In this document: positions 42,958-53,991 of the stretch, one piece after another
How positions within the stretch are numbered: position 1 is the first letter of the stretch
Layout of the letters: each line of letters opens with the position of its first letter
Assembly: GCA_023055425.1 (NCBI GenBank)
Contig: JALGPY010000003.1
Coordinates: forward strand, 78,157,491 to 78,221,490
Direction: 5' to 3'
DNA: 64,000 nt
Origin: Linanthus parryae
Taxonomy: Eukaryota; Streptophyta; Magnoliopsida; Ericales; Polemoniaceae
The notes under the pieces: model-generated
Told to the model about the DNA's origin: nothing
What the model saw: the letters and a program-made list of their open reading frames with translations, nothing else
The model's database searches: none
Program-made: the position numbers and the translations under genes

Positions 42958-43642
42958 TTCCCGACAAAAAAGATATGCGGAAAGGAGGAGGAGACGGAAA
43001 TACACGTGTTCCTGAGGTGTATAGAAAATAAACAGCTGTGGGAGATGGCGCTTAGGAGGGGAGCTATTCATGAAGGTTTCTACTGAGATGAAGAATTGGA
43101 TTGAAGAAGCTATGGAGGTCAAATTTCTTTTGCAATTACCACTTGGGTAATTTGATAATGTAGGAACCTATCGGTTTTCCAAGGTGTGAAACATGATACA
43201 GTGAGCAAGTTCAATTAGGTTCAAAAATACTTGGATGATTTCACACAGGTTCGAAACGGGAACCCTCGACCGCCAGCTGATGGGACCTCGACGACCAGCC
43301 AATAATCGAAGACATGGAGCTTGGTTCCTCCTTCAAAGGGTTTTGTGAAGATTAAATGAGGATCAAGGAGGGGCATTCGGAACAATCTGCATGGTGAAAG
43401 GGGGTAATTATTGCGTCTATGGCGGATGCATTACCGTTGCCTAAATCGCCAGCTGATGGCGAGGTCATCGCTATTGGGGAAGGGCTATTGCTTTCTCAAA
43501 GAATGGGCTTCGCGCATATTGTCATCTAATCTGACCTCCGGAAAGCTACGAAGCAATTGAAAGATGAGAACGCTACTATGGATTAATAGTTTCGGGATGG
43601 TAATGTGTGACTGTTACAGAATATTAGCCCATTTCAGCAAAG

Positions 43643-43723
43643 TTTTTATTAGTTTATGTCCGAGAGATAAAGAATCAGCTTGCACACCTATGCGCAAAAG
43701 CTGGATATAATTTTGAAAAACCC
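43643..43723 (+). repeat. 81-base segment duplicated around the Helitron
   Basis: Fourteen bases (TTTTTATTAGTTTA) followed by 67 bases starting TGTCCGAGAG. The 14 bases recur at 43724-43737 and the 67 bases recur without any mismatch at 45343-45409, with the Helitron between them. The original LINE target was thus tandemly duplicated. Confidence 0.85.
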
Positions 43724-43737
43724 TTTTTATTAGTTTA

Positions 43738-45342
43738 CTAGGAAACAACCCGTGCCCGTAGGGCACTCAAGTACCAGTTATTCAAGTGACTCAAGTACAA
43801 TCAATGGAACTAATCGACATAATCTGATTCCCCTAACCTAAGATCTTTCGTCTAACAACTATTAGTGTAATTGTAACCTTCTAATGGGAAAATGAATTGC
43901 ACTATCTTACGGCAGCAACAAAATGCAAGCGGTTCTAGTCTACAAAATGAAGACAATCTTACAATACAAAAAAAATGTTAAAATACAAAATACTCTTGCT
44001 ACCTTCGCAGACTCCATGCCTTTACATAACGCATGCTTGTCGGTATCTCATAAAGAAGATCTATTATTATTGTAAATTTAAAGAGATGTTTAGAAAGAAA
44101 TTGAAAATAAATCAATATGACCATTTCATGTCTAGCACCACTATAAATTGTTTTTCAATGAACTAATGAAACTGAGGTTCAGTACATGAGAAACCTGGGA
44201 GTGTGGGAGACTTGGTATTAGATAATGGAATATATCTTATCACGTCCACGTCCTTCTTATCCATTATTTAGATTCAAAAGACATTTTGTTTAGTGTATTC
44301 CAAGAAAATTTCTTTTATTAATTATTAAGTTTAAGAAAATATTCAATCGCAGGATCAAAATGTCTCAAGACTTTATATTAAGTTCTGATGGCTAGGATGT
44401 TTCCGTTGACAATTTTTGAATGGTCGAAACACAATAATTATCATAATAAATTTCATTGCCCATTTTTAAAGACATTTAACCGTAACAAAAATATGAAAGA
44501 AAAAATCGTAAAGGGGTGTAGCTGTTAATTCTAGTGACATATTTGCTTGAATAGAACAAATTCAGTACCAATCTTGCTTGGAAAGTAATATATTATGCAA
44601 ATATTTCAATTTTTTTCTAGCAATTCAGCAATTTTCATTGTTTTTTGTATATGATGGTTTATTTAAGTGGAGCAATTAAATAATTATTCATCACTGACTT
44701 TCAAATAAAAATTAAAGTGGTGGAATGTGAAAAATAATCCCCAGTCTTTGAGATCGGTGGTTGATCAACAATGAAAATATAACTATTATTTTTCCTCAAA
44801 AAAAAAAAATAGAACTATTGTTGTATTAATGGCTGAAGTAAAAAAAGAAAAGCAAAAGTTATACAAAAATACAGAACATGGAACGTACAAAAACAACATG
44901 TTGACTTCTTCTGTGTAAAAGTTTACGAAGACCTCATATCGAAATAAAGGTAGACATGTACAAAGAACAGTGATCCTCGCCGCCCCACAAACATGTGGTA
45001 CTTCGTCTGGTTTAGGAAGAGAATTGCTAAAGTGCTAAGGCAATTTATAGAAGAGAAAGAAAGAGGTGATAACTTCTCTTTTCAAATTTAAAAGTGTTGC
45101 TTTGGATAAGAAGATACCTACATGGTTTTCCGAAGTTGAAGATTTGAGATCTTCATTCACTTTGAAAATGATTTTTGATCCTTATCAGCATTAACTGACT
45201 CAAATATATTTAGATACTTATTAAAAATATATATCTTAATCAACGGCTCAAAATGTCTCGAGACATTTCTTAAGATTGAATGGCTAAGATGCTCTCCCTA
45301 TTATTTTTTGGAGGGAAACACCTAGCTGATTTATTATATAGA
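43738..45342 (-). mobile_element. Non-autonomous Helitron, 1.6 kb
   Basis: On the minus strand it starts TCTATATAATAAA and ends CTAG. A perfect hairpin GTGCCC-TAC-GGGCAC ends 13 bases before that CTAG. It lies between an A (43737) and a T (45343), the standard Helitron target. These four features (5' TC, 3' CTRR, subterminal hairpin, A/T target) match the family. No Rep/helicase frame is visible, so it is non-autonomous. Two internal segments around 'aaaatgtctc-agac' (44357 and 45249) resemble each other. Confidence 0.85.
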
Positions 45343-45479
45343 TGTCCGAGAGATAAAGAATCAGCTTGCACACCTATGCGCAAAAGCTGGATATAATTTT
45401 GAAAAACCCAAAATTTGGGTGGGTTGTACTCCTGACTAGGCGTGATCAAGTAATGTAACTGTTTCTGTTTTTTTTTTTG

Positions 45480-47095
45480 AACTTTACTGTTTCAGTTTTA
45501 ATCCCGCTTGTACAATGAAATACATTTTTTCCTCCAAAAGAAACGAAATTGAAAGGTTTTCTCTCTCTAGAGAGAATGTCACTGGAAAGCTATTGCTGAA
45601 GAGATTGATGATAACGAATGGTTCAACAGATTCAATATCTCGTACGGTGAGAAGATGGAAGTGGTCATCAGGAAATAAGTTTGTGCCAAAGTGAAAGAAG
45701 ACTGGAGAATGTGTCTGATTGGTATGTTCATCGAAGAGGAGAAAACCGATGGACAAAGTATGATAGATCTGTTTCGCCGGCTTTGGTGCCCAGATGACAA
45801 TATGAAAGTGATGGATGTTGGTCCAAACACTTTCATATTAAGATTCGACAACAAGGACTCAATGGATCATGCTATATTGGGCGGCCCATGGAGCTTTGAT
45901 TCCCAACACCTACTACTAAAGGAATGGGATATCAAGAATAACGTGACGGAATGCCAGTTTCAACGTTTATGAGTTTGGGTACAGATTATGGAAATTCCAA
46001 CCCACCAACTACATGAAGACATCAACAGGTTGATTGTTGATTCAGTGAGAGAAGTAGGGAAGGTCGTTGTTCATCTTGAAGGTCAAGAAAAGGATCGATG
46101 CATAAGGGACCGGACAATAACTAAGATGTACAAACCCCTACGGAGAAGAACCAGCGTGAGAACCGAGGAGGGGGAGCAGTTTTGGGTGAATCTTCATTAA
46201 GAGAGTATCCCACATGTTTGCGAATGTTGCGGACCTATGGATCGTAAAGCTCAAATATTTACAAAGTGTGAGATGAAGATCTAGTTTGAAAAAAACCGGA
46301 GTACGGTAAGTGGTTGCTTGGAAAAAAGGCTAGAAAACGGAAAAGCTTCGACAATGGGAGTATTGAGAGCAAACGAAGATCCGGTGATGGCGGCCCAGCG
46401 AGGGGCAATCACGGAATTTCAATGTTGGAAGAACCGGCGCTAATCTAGGAGAAGGTACTGATCCAAAAATATTTGGTGGTAAGTCCAAAGGTTACCATTG
46501 GCAGCTAAGATCACAATCAATCCCCTAAAATAGGGGTAAGGAAATTTGTCTCAATCCATTAAATTCTAATCCTTTCTCAAGAATTCATTTTGAATCTCTA
46601 GAAAAGGAAAAATTATCGTTAAAGGCCGATAAGAAATCTTTGGATTGGTCAAAATCCCCAAACCCGCCCCACAAACCGAACGAGTCTCTATTCAGTGCAT
46701 CAACAGCACCTAATAGAAGGAAAATCAATGTCGAAGAAAATGTGTGGAGGAAAATTAAAGGAAAAGAAGATGTAGAAGTAGAGGTAAAGCCGGGAAAAAT
46801 AAAGTTAGGAGAACAGGCCATTATGATAGTCCCAGAAACGGGCTTAAAAATTCATGGTGGCAAGAAAATATGTAGCTCAAAAGAGCCCCCCAACGAGGGT
46901 GGTGCTGACACTTTATCCACGGCAGCAATAACTGAGAACGAAACACTTGAAGATGAAGTCATGGAGTGTGAAGGCTCCACAACAACCAATGTACCAGAGG
47001 TAGAGGCTGCAAGGCAGCCCTGCCTATCACAATGAGTGCTTTAGATTGGAACGTGCGGGGGCTTGGAAACTCCCGTAATGTTCTAATGTACCAGA
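45480..47095 (+). pseudogene. LINE ORF1 and first codons of ORF2
   Basis: ORF1 shows the DUF4283 domain of plant L1 elements (IGMFIEEEKTDG, LFRRLWCPDD, FILRFDNKDSMDHAILGGPWSFD, 45700-45900) and, after a stop, VWVQIMEIPTHQL and a degraded zinc-knuckle region (CECCG, about 46210), then a charged linker frame 46640-47032. Immediately afterwards MSALDWNVRGLGNSR (47032) matches the start of plant LINE ORF2 endonuclease. ORF2 is cut after about 20 codons. Stops at 45670, 45970 and 46198 make it dead. The phrase AATGTACCAGAGG is repeated at 46988 and 47084, marking a local duplication at the break. Confidence 0.75.
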
Positions 47096-47099
47096 GGCA

Positions 47100-48607
47100 G
47101 AGGCTTCAACACTCCAAACTGTTTCTAATATCTCGGATTGACTCAGTCTTTAATGGATTAATTAGCTACCTATTTTTTTAGTATTGTTTCCTAATCTATA
47201 TGTTTGCTGGTAAGGAAATAGAGTTGTAAAATTTATTTTGTGCTTGTGTAATCCTTCCTGGACTTTCCTAACACTCTCAGATACAAGATCAAGCCAGTAT
47301 CCTTGAAGATGTTTAGCAACTAGCCGTTGGAAAAGAGCTGTGAGAGAAGTCAAGATATGCTGCTGGTTTTTTAGGAAAGTTTGTTTTTAGAAGATCATGA
47401 AAATCTGCAATTCAAACTAGCTGCATAAGAGGGGATAGCTGAGGAAATTCGTAGAGAACACACACAGATACATTCAAACACATTCAGTGATTGAAAAGAA
47501 ACAAAGAAGGTGATACATTTCACTCAATCAAATCATCAGAAGAAGCACTGCATACTCAACTACTTCACTAGTTCCCAGTGTTCTTCTTTTTGTACTTAAT
47601 TTGTATATCATTTTGATATTACTTCTGTCATCTTATTCTCTTGAGTTGTTCAAGTGAAAAATAGATAATTCTTGTTAATACAGTTAGCTAGAGCAGGAAC
47701 TAGATAGGTTAGTGAGAACCACAAGCTGTAACAAAGTAAGGGAAATCTCTGTGCTTGAGATCTAGGGCTTAGCTTTTGATTAATTAGAAATTAGTTGAAA
47801 ATCCTACCGGGATTAAGGGCTAGTTTGGGAATGCTGTGGCGGTGGTAGAAAGCTGCTGTGTGAAAGCACAGTAGAAAGCTGCTGTGAGTTATTGAAAAAA
47901 TGTTGTTTGGTAAATATTACGTAAAAGCTGCTGTGAAATATTAATATAGTAATTTTGTGTTTAGTAAAATCAACTGTGAAGTTGCTGTGAGAGGGTAAAA
48001 TGACAAAAATATATGACACGTTTCATTTCTGAAAAGATAACTTTGATATTTTAAAAAATTGTAAGGTCAAAATCGGTTACAGATAAATTAATAAAAAGCA
48101 CTTTCTGGAAAAGCATCTCCTCCCTTGCTTCCTGAAAAACTGCTGTGGGACAGCAGAAACTGTCCGGAAAAGCAGAAATTTTACTTTTACCAAACACACT
48201 AAAACTGCTTCGGCTTTCGAAAAGCAGCTGTGCTGGCAGCAGAAGCATTCACAAACTCACCCTTAAGTCCCTGAGGTAGAGACGTAGGTACAAGTGGAAA
48301 TAATTCTATAAATCCTTTTGTATCTTGCCTTTACATTTCAGTTTTTTATACTTTTTCATCTTTGCTCAAAACAGGTTTTAAGTTCAAGGACTTGAAACTG
48401 ATTTCAAGGCCTTGAAAACTATCAGCAAACTTTTCTACTTACTTTTTTAAGTTCAAGGACATCAAACTCATTTCAAGGCCTTGAAAAGCTCTCTACTTTC
48501 CACAAATGTAATTGAAACTAATCTTCTGGCAAAAGTTTCCATACTCTATTCACCCCCCCCCCTCTAGAGTATTGATCATGTATTACTGCCTACATTACTG
48601 TCTTTCA
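47100..48607 (+). repeat. Copia 4 5' LTR with a nested MITE
   Basis: It shares ordered blocks with the LTR at 1-1422 and ends TTTCA just before the primer-like site. Perfect 16-base palindromes TTTCAAGGCCTTGAAA lie at 48402-48417 and 48471-48486. The left edge is approximate because no second LTR of this copy is present. Confidence 0.6.
47817..48262. mobile_element. Tourist/Harbinger-like MITE, 446 bases
   Basis: Terminal inverted repeats GGGCTAGTTTGGGAATGCT and GGGTGAGTTTGTGAATGCT, flanked by TTAA on both sides (47813-47816 and 48263-48266). Removing it restores the LTR phrase GGGATTAAGTCCCTGAGG seen in the related LTR at about 1075. Inner arms AGCTGCTGTG/CACAGCAG extend the inverted repeat. 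TTA-type duplication and the GGG-AGTTTGGG end fit Tourist elements. It has no coding capacity. Confidence 0.85.
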
Positions 48608-48609
48608 AT

Positions 48610-48621
48610 TGATATAAGAGC
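48610..48621 (+). other. Primer-like site of copia 4
   Basis: TGATATAAGAGC, two changes from TGGTATCAGAGC, directly after the LTR. Confidence 0.55.
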
Positions 48622-48670
48622 TTGTATCACTGCATAGATCTGACAATCTGGTGATCATAATTATTGTAGG

Positions 48671-51600
48671 AGATGGTGGTTTCTCACGGGGCAGAGCTGC
48701 AAACAAGTCTCCCTTGTTCTGTGCAGACAACTTTGTACATTGGAATGCTTTGATGAAAATGTTCATCATTGACTAGGATATTGAGCTGTGGAAAATCATC
48801 CAGAATTGACCACATACTTTCTATATAGAAAAGTATGGGACTAAAACCCCCAAGCCTGATAACACTCTAGAACAGTTATCTAAGAATTACAGAGCCATGA
48901 ATCTCTTTTATTGTGCTTTGAATGTATATGAGTTCAACAAGATCTCACTGGTAACAGTGTTAAGGAAATATGGGATAAACTAGTGGTAACCTTTGAAGGA
49001 ACCAGCCAAGTGAAGCACACAAAGATCAATATATCCTTAGATAGTATGAGCAATTTAAGAGGAATGAAGATGAATATATCAAAGACATGTTCAAAAGATT
49101 CACAGACATAGTCAACAATCTGGAATCCTTGGGAAAAAAAATTCTCTAATTAAGAAAAAGTGAGAAATATCTTGATAAGTCTTCCCTATGGGAACCAAAG
49201 AGTTCTGCAATAGAAGAAGCTCAATATTTATCATCACTTCAGTTTGATGATTTGCAGGGAAAACTTCTCACACATGAGATCTCCATGAGTGAAGCTGATG
49301 GAGAACTTCCAGACAATATCAAGAATTTGGCTCTCGAGGCCAAAGAGAGTGAACAACTTCAAATTCTTGAAAGAGAGGAAGAGGATGATAAAGATCCCTT
49401 TCCACTTATTTCAAAAGTCTTCACCATAATTCTCAAGATGAAGAAGAACTTTGTAAACAAGGACTTCAACAAAGATAAATTCAGATCCTCCAGTAGCAAG
49501 GACTACAAAGGTATAACCACTTTTATTACATAAAAATCGATTTATACGATAAAAAACACAGTTCATTATAAACATGTATATGTCAAGTCATATGCAATTC
49601 TTTAATCGTCTTATTAATGGAACCTGGGGTGCTCACATACGCGCTCGCAGCTAGGAGTGAATCAGCCTACCTCCGCATACGCGCTCTCAGCTAGGAGCGG
49701 AGTACCTACCTGCCATCAAGCCGGCAGTGCTATCTGCACCAGACCTCAGGTGAAATCAGGGTCTTTGACCCAAAGGATGTACAATCCCTGACCCCGTCCA
49801 TTTATCTTTCCACTTTCACATTTAATTTCACATGCAACTCGTGCATGAACAACAATATCGACAATATCATCATGCTAACAGCCTATCAACTCTTCAAATA
49901 TATCTAAAGTGATGAGTTTCTTTGAGTGTGGTGATGCATGACAGTTGATTAGAGACTGTCCACACAAGAAAAGAAAGCACTTTCAGAAGAGAGATCATGA
50001 CAGAAAGAAGAAGTCCATGGTAGCTTCATGGAGCGATTTAGACTCTTTAAGTGAATCAGACTCAGAGGAAGAACAAGCCAACCTTTTCCTTATGGCCAAG
50101 CATGATGAAAGTTCTGAAAAGAACATTGAGGTAATGGTAACTATTTGATTTCAAAACCAACATAGGTCCTCTCTGGTTATCTTAGAACAATGCTTTTAAA
50201 TGAAGAGGACTATTTGAATGAGATCGGGACTTTAAAAGGAAATGTTCATGAGCAAGAAAATGAAAATTTGCAACTAGCTTTCCATAACAAGAATCTTGAA
50301 ATTTCTCAGACAAAGTATGACAGAGAGTTCAAGACCTTGGAGACCAATCTCGAAGCCTTGGAATCTGAAGTTAAATAAGTAGTCACTGAGAACTCAGTTC
50401 TAAGTGATAACCTATTTGTTCTAGAGCATTAGCATGATGAATTAGAGGAAAAAAAGAATGTGTTGACTGAGAAACTTCAAGACTCAAAAATAATTTTGAC
50501 AAATCTTGCTGGCTCAGAACACAATTTGAACCTCATTCTTGGAGGAAGTTTACAGTTAGTTCACAAAACTGATATTGGATATAACCCTAACTTTCCAAGC
50601 AAAAGTGATACCAGATTTGTAAAGGCTAGTAACATATCTTCTCCAAAATGTCATTACTACTGCAAAATTGGTCATGTTAAAATGACTTACCCCTTCAGAA
50701 GAAGATACCCTCACATAATGAGTGACAATTTGCCATTTCAACTCAAGGGACAAGTTAGACAGATTTGGGTTCTAAAGGGGTTAGACCACCTAACATGGTT
50801 TCCCTGAATATGAATCTAAGTTTCACACTTGGTCTAACAGCTGGGTAAGACAGTGAATGGTGTTTGCAGGTTGTCACCAAGAGCAAAGATCAAAGATGGT
50901 TTATGTATAGTGGTTTCTCCAGACACGTGAGTGCAAAATAGATATTTATTCTCAGAGTTAAAAAAAGCAATATGAAGGATCAGTTACACTTGGTGAAAAA
51001 GGCAAATGCATCATTCTAGGTATCGGTAAATTTGGTACAGATTCTGAAAACTATATTTATCGTGTTCATTTAGTAGATGGATTGAAATTTAATTTGCTTA
51101 GTGTATCTCAATTATGTGATAATGACAATAAGGTTATCTTTGAAAAAGATAAATGTGTGCTGCAAAAATGAGAAATCTGGAATTTGCATCCTCACTGCCT
51201 CAAGGTCAAACAATGTTTTATACTTTGCACACTAACAAAGTTGCAGGAGAAAGCTTAAAGTGTCTCAAGGCCTTGAAAGATGATTCAAAGCTTTAGAACA
51301 GAAATCTTGGTCACATTAGTTTGCATATTCCGGACAAGCTAATTTCTAAGGACTTGGTGAAAGGCCTACCTTCAATTAAGTTCAAAAGTGAAGAAGTATG
51401 TAAAGCTTGTGCTAAAGGTAAGCAGACATGAAGCTCTTTCAAGCCCAAGAACATTGTAAGTACAACTGGACCTATTGAGTTATTGGACATGGACTTGTGT
51501 GGACCTATGAGAGATCCAACTCCAAGGTAAGAAATACATGCTTGTTTTGTTGATGATTACTCTAGCTGCACTTGGGTTATGTTTCTGAAAGAGAAGTTTG

Positions 51601-52076
51601 AATCTCTATTTGAATTCTCAAAGCTTTGTAAGGAGCTTGAAAGCCTGAAAAACCTGTCTATTGCATCTATCAGAAGTGATCATGTTAGAGAATTCGATCA
51701 AATAGAATTTGACTTATTTTTTGCTAAGTTCGGTATCTCTCACAATTTTTATACTCCTAGAACTCCTCAACAGTATGGTGTTGTTGAAAGAAAGAACATG
51801 ACTCTTGAAGACATGTACATGACTATGCTCTCGGAAAACAGGTTGCCTAAATCCTTCTGGGCTGAAGCAATAAACATTGCTAACAACATTCTGAACAGAT
51901 GCCTGATTAAGCCTATTCTAAACAAGACTCCCTATGAGCTTTTCAAGGGAAGAAAGCCAGATATCTCTTACTTCAAGGGAAGAAAGCCAAAAGTGATGAA
52001 GGTACCTTTCTTGGTTATTCAGTATCTAGAAAAGCGTATAGAATTTAAAATAAAAGAGCCGAGCTTGTTAATGTAA
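48671..52076 (+). pseudogene. Copia 4 gag-protease-integrase, degenerate
   Basis: Translation across breaks shows a UBN2-type gag start (FCADNFVHWNALMKMFI, about 48718), a charged region (49252-49510), a zinc knuckle FFECGDA-QLIRDC (first Cys now Phe, with a stop; about 49917), a coiled-coil segment (50190-50510), a second knuckle CHYYCKIGHVK (50650), a degraded protease (WFMYSGFSRHVS, 50900), GAG pre-integrase NLGHISLHIPDKL (about 51303) and an integrase core with FVDDYSSCTWV (51543), RSDHVREF (51670), GVVERKNMTLEDM (51777) and SFWAEAINIANNILNRC (51855). It ends in the post-integrase region near 52076. Frames are broken many times. Two knuckles and a long gag are the reason for the SIRE-like label. 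Confidence 0.8.
49511..49905. mobile_element. Unclassified 395-base insertion in copia 4 gag
   Basis: Gag sequence stops at KDYKG and resumes at FFECG about 400 bases later. AAAG occurs at both edges (49507-49510, 49906-49909) as a possible target duplication. The insert holds two direct copies of an approximately 25-base phrase, CATACGCGCTCGCAGCTAGG at about 49635 and 49679. No TG-CA ends, terminal inverted repeats or poly-A tail were found, so the class is open. Confidence 0.4.
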
Positions 52077-52096
52077 TTATTCATGTTATTTTTTTA

Positions 52097-52752
52097 TGAA
52101 GGCTGTAGATAGTGCTTTCTGGACAGGCAGATCATAGCCACGTGGCGACCATCCAGCACACCATACTGTGCTCAACACACACTGGATCACCAGCAGCGCT
52201 GATCCACGTGGGGGCTGCGAGATAGGGCCCTCGCATACCACCTCACGGGACTTGTAGGGACTTAGTGGTTTGGAGGCTAGAGTAAGTCCTGTCGCGCGCG
52301 AGCGACAACCAAGCCCCCGCGCGACCCCTAGTAACTGTTTCTGAGAGATTTATGGCACATACTCCATAAACCGGTCAACCCGGTCAAACCCGGTCAACCC
52401 GGTCAAACCCGGTCAACCTCGTAACGGTTCCGGTATACGCGGATAACTTGCTGTAACGGTCCCTATATACGCGGACGAACGTGCCGTTGTGGTTAAGCTA
52501 ATTAAGCCGCCATTGATGGCCGCATTAACCACACTACAACGGTCACATTCTCTGTTATATATAGGATCGTTAACCCTTCCATAAGAGGAAGAACTCACCT
52601 GAACTACGCGGAAGCTCTGCTCAATCCTGTCTCTCTCTCATACAGTGCTATTGCCTTACTCTCTCCCTACACACAACTCCACACTTCCTGTGTCTTTTCT
52701 ATCCCCTACTCTTGGTGTATATTGAGTTCTCTCTGCAGGATTCTCTCGTACA
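52097..52752 (+). repeat. Tat element 5' LTR
   Basis: It starts TGAAGGCTG at the junction with copia 4 and ends before the primer-like site at 52757. It contains a tandem array of the phrase CCCGGTCAAA (52374-52421). No second copy exists in the window, so the boundaries are inferred. Confidence 0.55.
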
Positions 52753-52756
52753 CATT

Positions 52757-52775
52757 TGGTGAACCCGACGTGAAC
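52757..52775 (+). other. Primer-like site of the Tat element
   Basis: TGGTGAACCCGACGTGAAC follows the LTR and resembles the TTTGGTG-CC-ACGTGG-type site common in plant gypsy elements. The matching tRNA was not determined. Confidence 0.5.
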
Positions 52776-52793
52776 TTACCATTGCAAGCAACC

Positions 52794-53970
52794 ATGTCTC
52801 ACGAAGATGATGTCAGTAACATATCGCCCTCCACGGAGACCACCTCAGGAGAGGAGACCCGCCGCACTCCTACAGCCGCCGGTGAAACTCCGACGCTAGA
52901 GGCTCTAGATGCTACTATCCAGAATCAGGCGAAGGCTCTCAAAGCTCGGTCTGTGCAAATGGAACGGATAATTGCTATCCTGGGGACTCTCGCCCCAAAC
53001 CCCGCGTCAGCCACTGTCGTCTCTCAGGGAGGAGGAGCTTCCACCACTCAAGGATTGGGAGTATCAACTACACCACCTAATCCTAACCTTCAAACTCCAC
53101 CGGAAACGACACAGTTACCCTCCGTTCAGGGGCAAACAGCTCAAATATTGCCCCTTGCCACTCACACTCCTCAACCTCCAACTCTGGTACCCAATCCGAC
53201 CTCGCTATACCCCTTGCCTCCTCCATCGGCAACGTCGCTATGTTCCTAGCCCTTCCGCGGCATATGTGTCGCCTCCGCCTGCGACAACTCCTCCTCCTGC
53301 TGCTGGGGGAAGTGCTCCGGTGTGTATGACGTCGCTACAGCTAATCAACCGTTCGCAGACACCATCATCCCGAAGCTCGACAACGATCCACCTATCCCAC
53401 GAGAAATCTACCTCATGCCTAACCCTGCCGGGTACAAGACTCCTAAATGGGACAAGTTCGAAGATGTCAACGGAAACGCCCACGAGCATGTCATGTGTTT
53501 CATTGATGTGATGGGGCCATATGGGGTTGATCCCAAGCTATTGATGCGCGAGTTCCCCAAATATCTAGGGAACGTGGCCTACAAGTGGTATGGGAAACTG
53601 GAGGCTGGATCCGTGAAGAACTGGAGTGACATTCATCAAGAAGTTCAGGGCTAAGTCCTTGGAATGCAGAGACGTGATGCTTGAGGGCAGAATCGTGGAG
53701 ATATGCCTGCAGTGCATGCGAGACGAGTACAAAGGTATGCTTATCAACCTGCAAACTCCTACATTTTCGAAGCCGGTCGAATGCACAAAGAATATAGAGC
53801 CTATAGTGGAGAGGCAGAAAAAGAAGCACGCCCCTGAGAGATCCCCGAGCGGGACCACTTTTAAAATTGGGAGGTTCAGCTACAAGAGAGGACGTGAGGA
53901 TGAAGTGAATACGGTCTCGCCCCAAAAGCAGCCAAAGGTCGCAATCTTTGATGCGCCACCTTTGCCATGA
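52794..53970 (+). pseudogene. Tat gag, frameshifted
   Basis: It starts MSHEDDVSNISPST at 52794. A Pro/Ser/Thr-rich N-terminal part (to about 53310) has a frame interruption near 53170-53320. The gag domain follows with KFEDVNGNAHEHVMCFID, AYKWYGKLEAGSVKNW (53580) and, after a frameshift near 53640, a segment ending AIFDAPPLP-stop (53968). The W/Y-x-G-S-x-x-x-W pattern is the conserved core of Retrotrans_gag. Frame changes prevent a normal gag. Confidence 0.8.
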
Positions 53971-53991
53971 TCGATAGAGGAAGCGAGTGAC

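Larger units (their letters stand above)
42958..45440 (+). pseudogene. LINE ORF2 C-terminus (zf-RVT and RNase H), split by a Helitron
   Basis: Conceptual translation shows a zinc-finger segment of LINE reverse transcriptases (CGKEEETEIHVFLRC, about 42968), then the plant-type RNase H domain (EGLLLSQRMGFAHIVI, about 43465; QLKDENATMD, about 43555) and its C-terminal helix NQLAHLCAKAG (about 43677 and, after the Helitron, again at 45360), ending IWVGCTPD-stop (about 45435). Stops and frameshifts are frequent. It is the 3' end of an L1-type LINE, joined on the left to the cut LTR of copia 3. The endonuclease and RT core are absent. Confidence 0.7.
47100..52090 (+). mobile_element. Copia 4: SIRE-like Ty1/copia element, 3' truncated
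   Basis: LTR, primer-like site, long gag with coiled-coil region, protease and integrase follow in order; RT is missing because the Tat gypsy element begins at 52097. The long gag and the integrase motifs are of the SIRE/Maximus kind. The element is degenerate and carries two further insertions (47817-48262 and 49511-49905). Confidence 0.7.

Noticed and set aside
43657..45409. The 67-base direct repeat read as an unusually long target-site duplication of a TIR element
   Set aside because: The 14-base block before it is also repeated, and the insert has TC/CTAG ends with a 3' hairpin between A and T. A Helitron inside an 81-base tandem duplication explains all of this.
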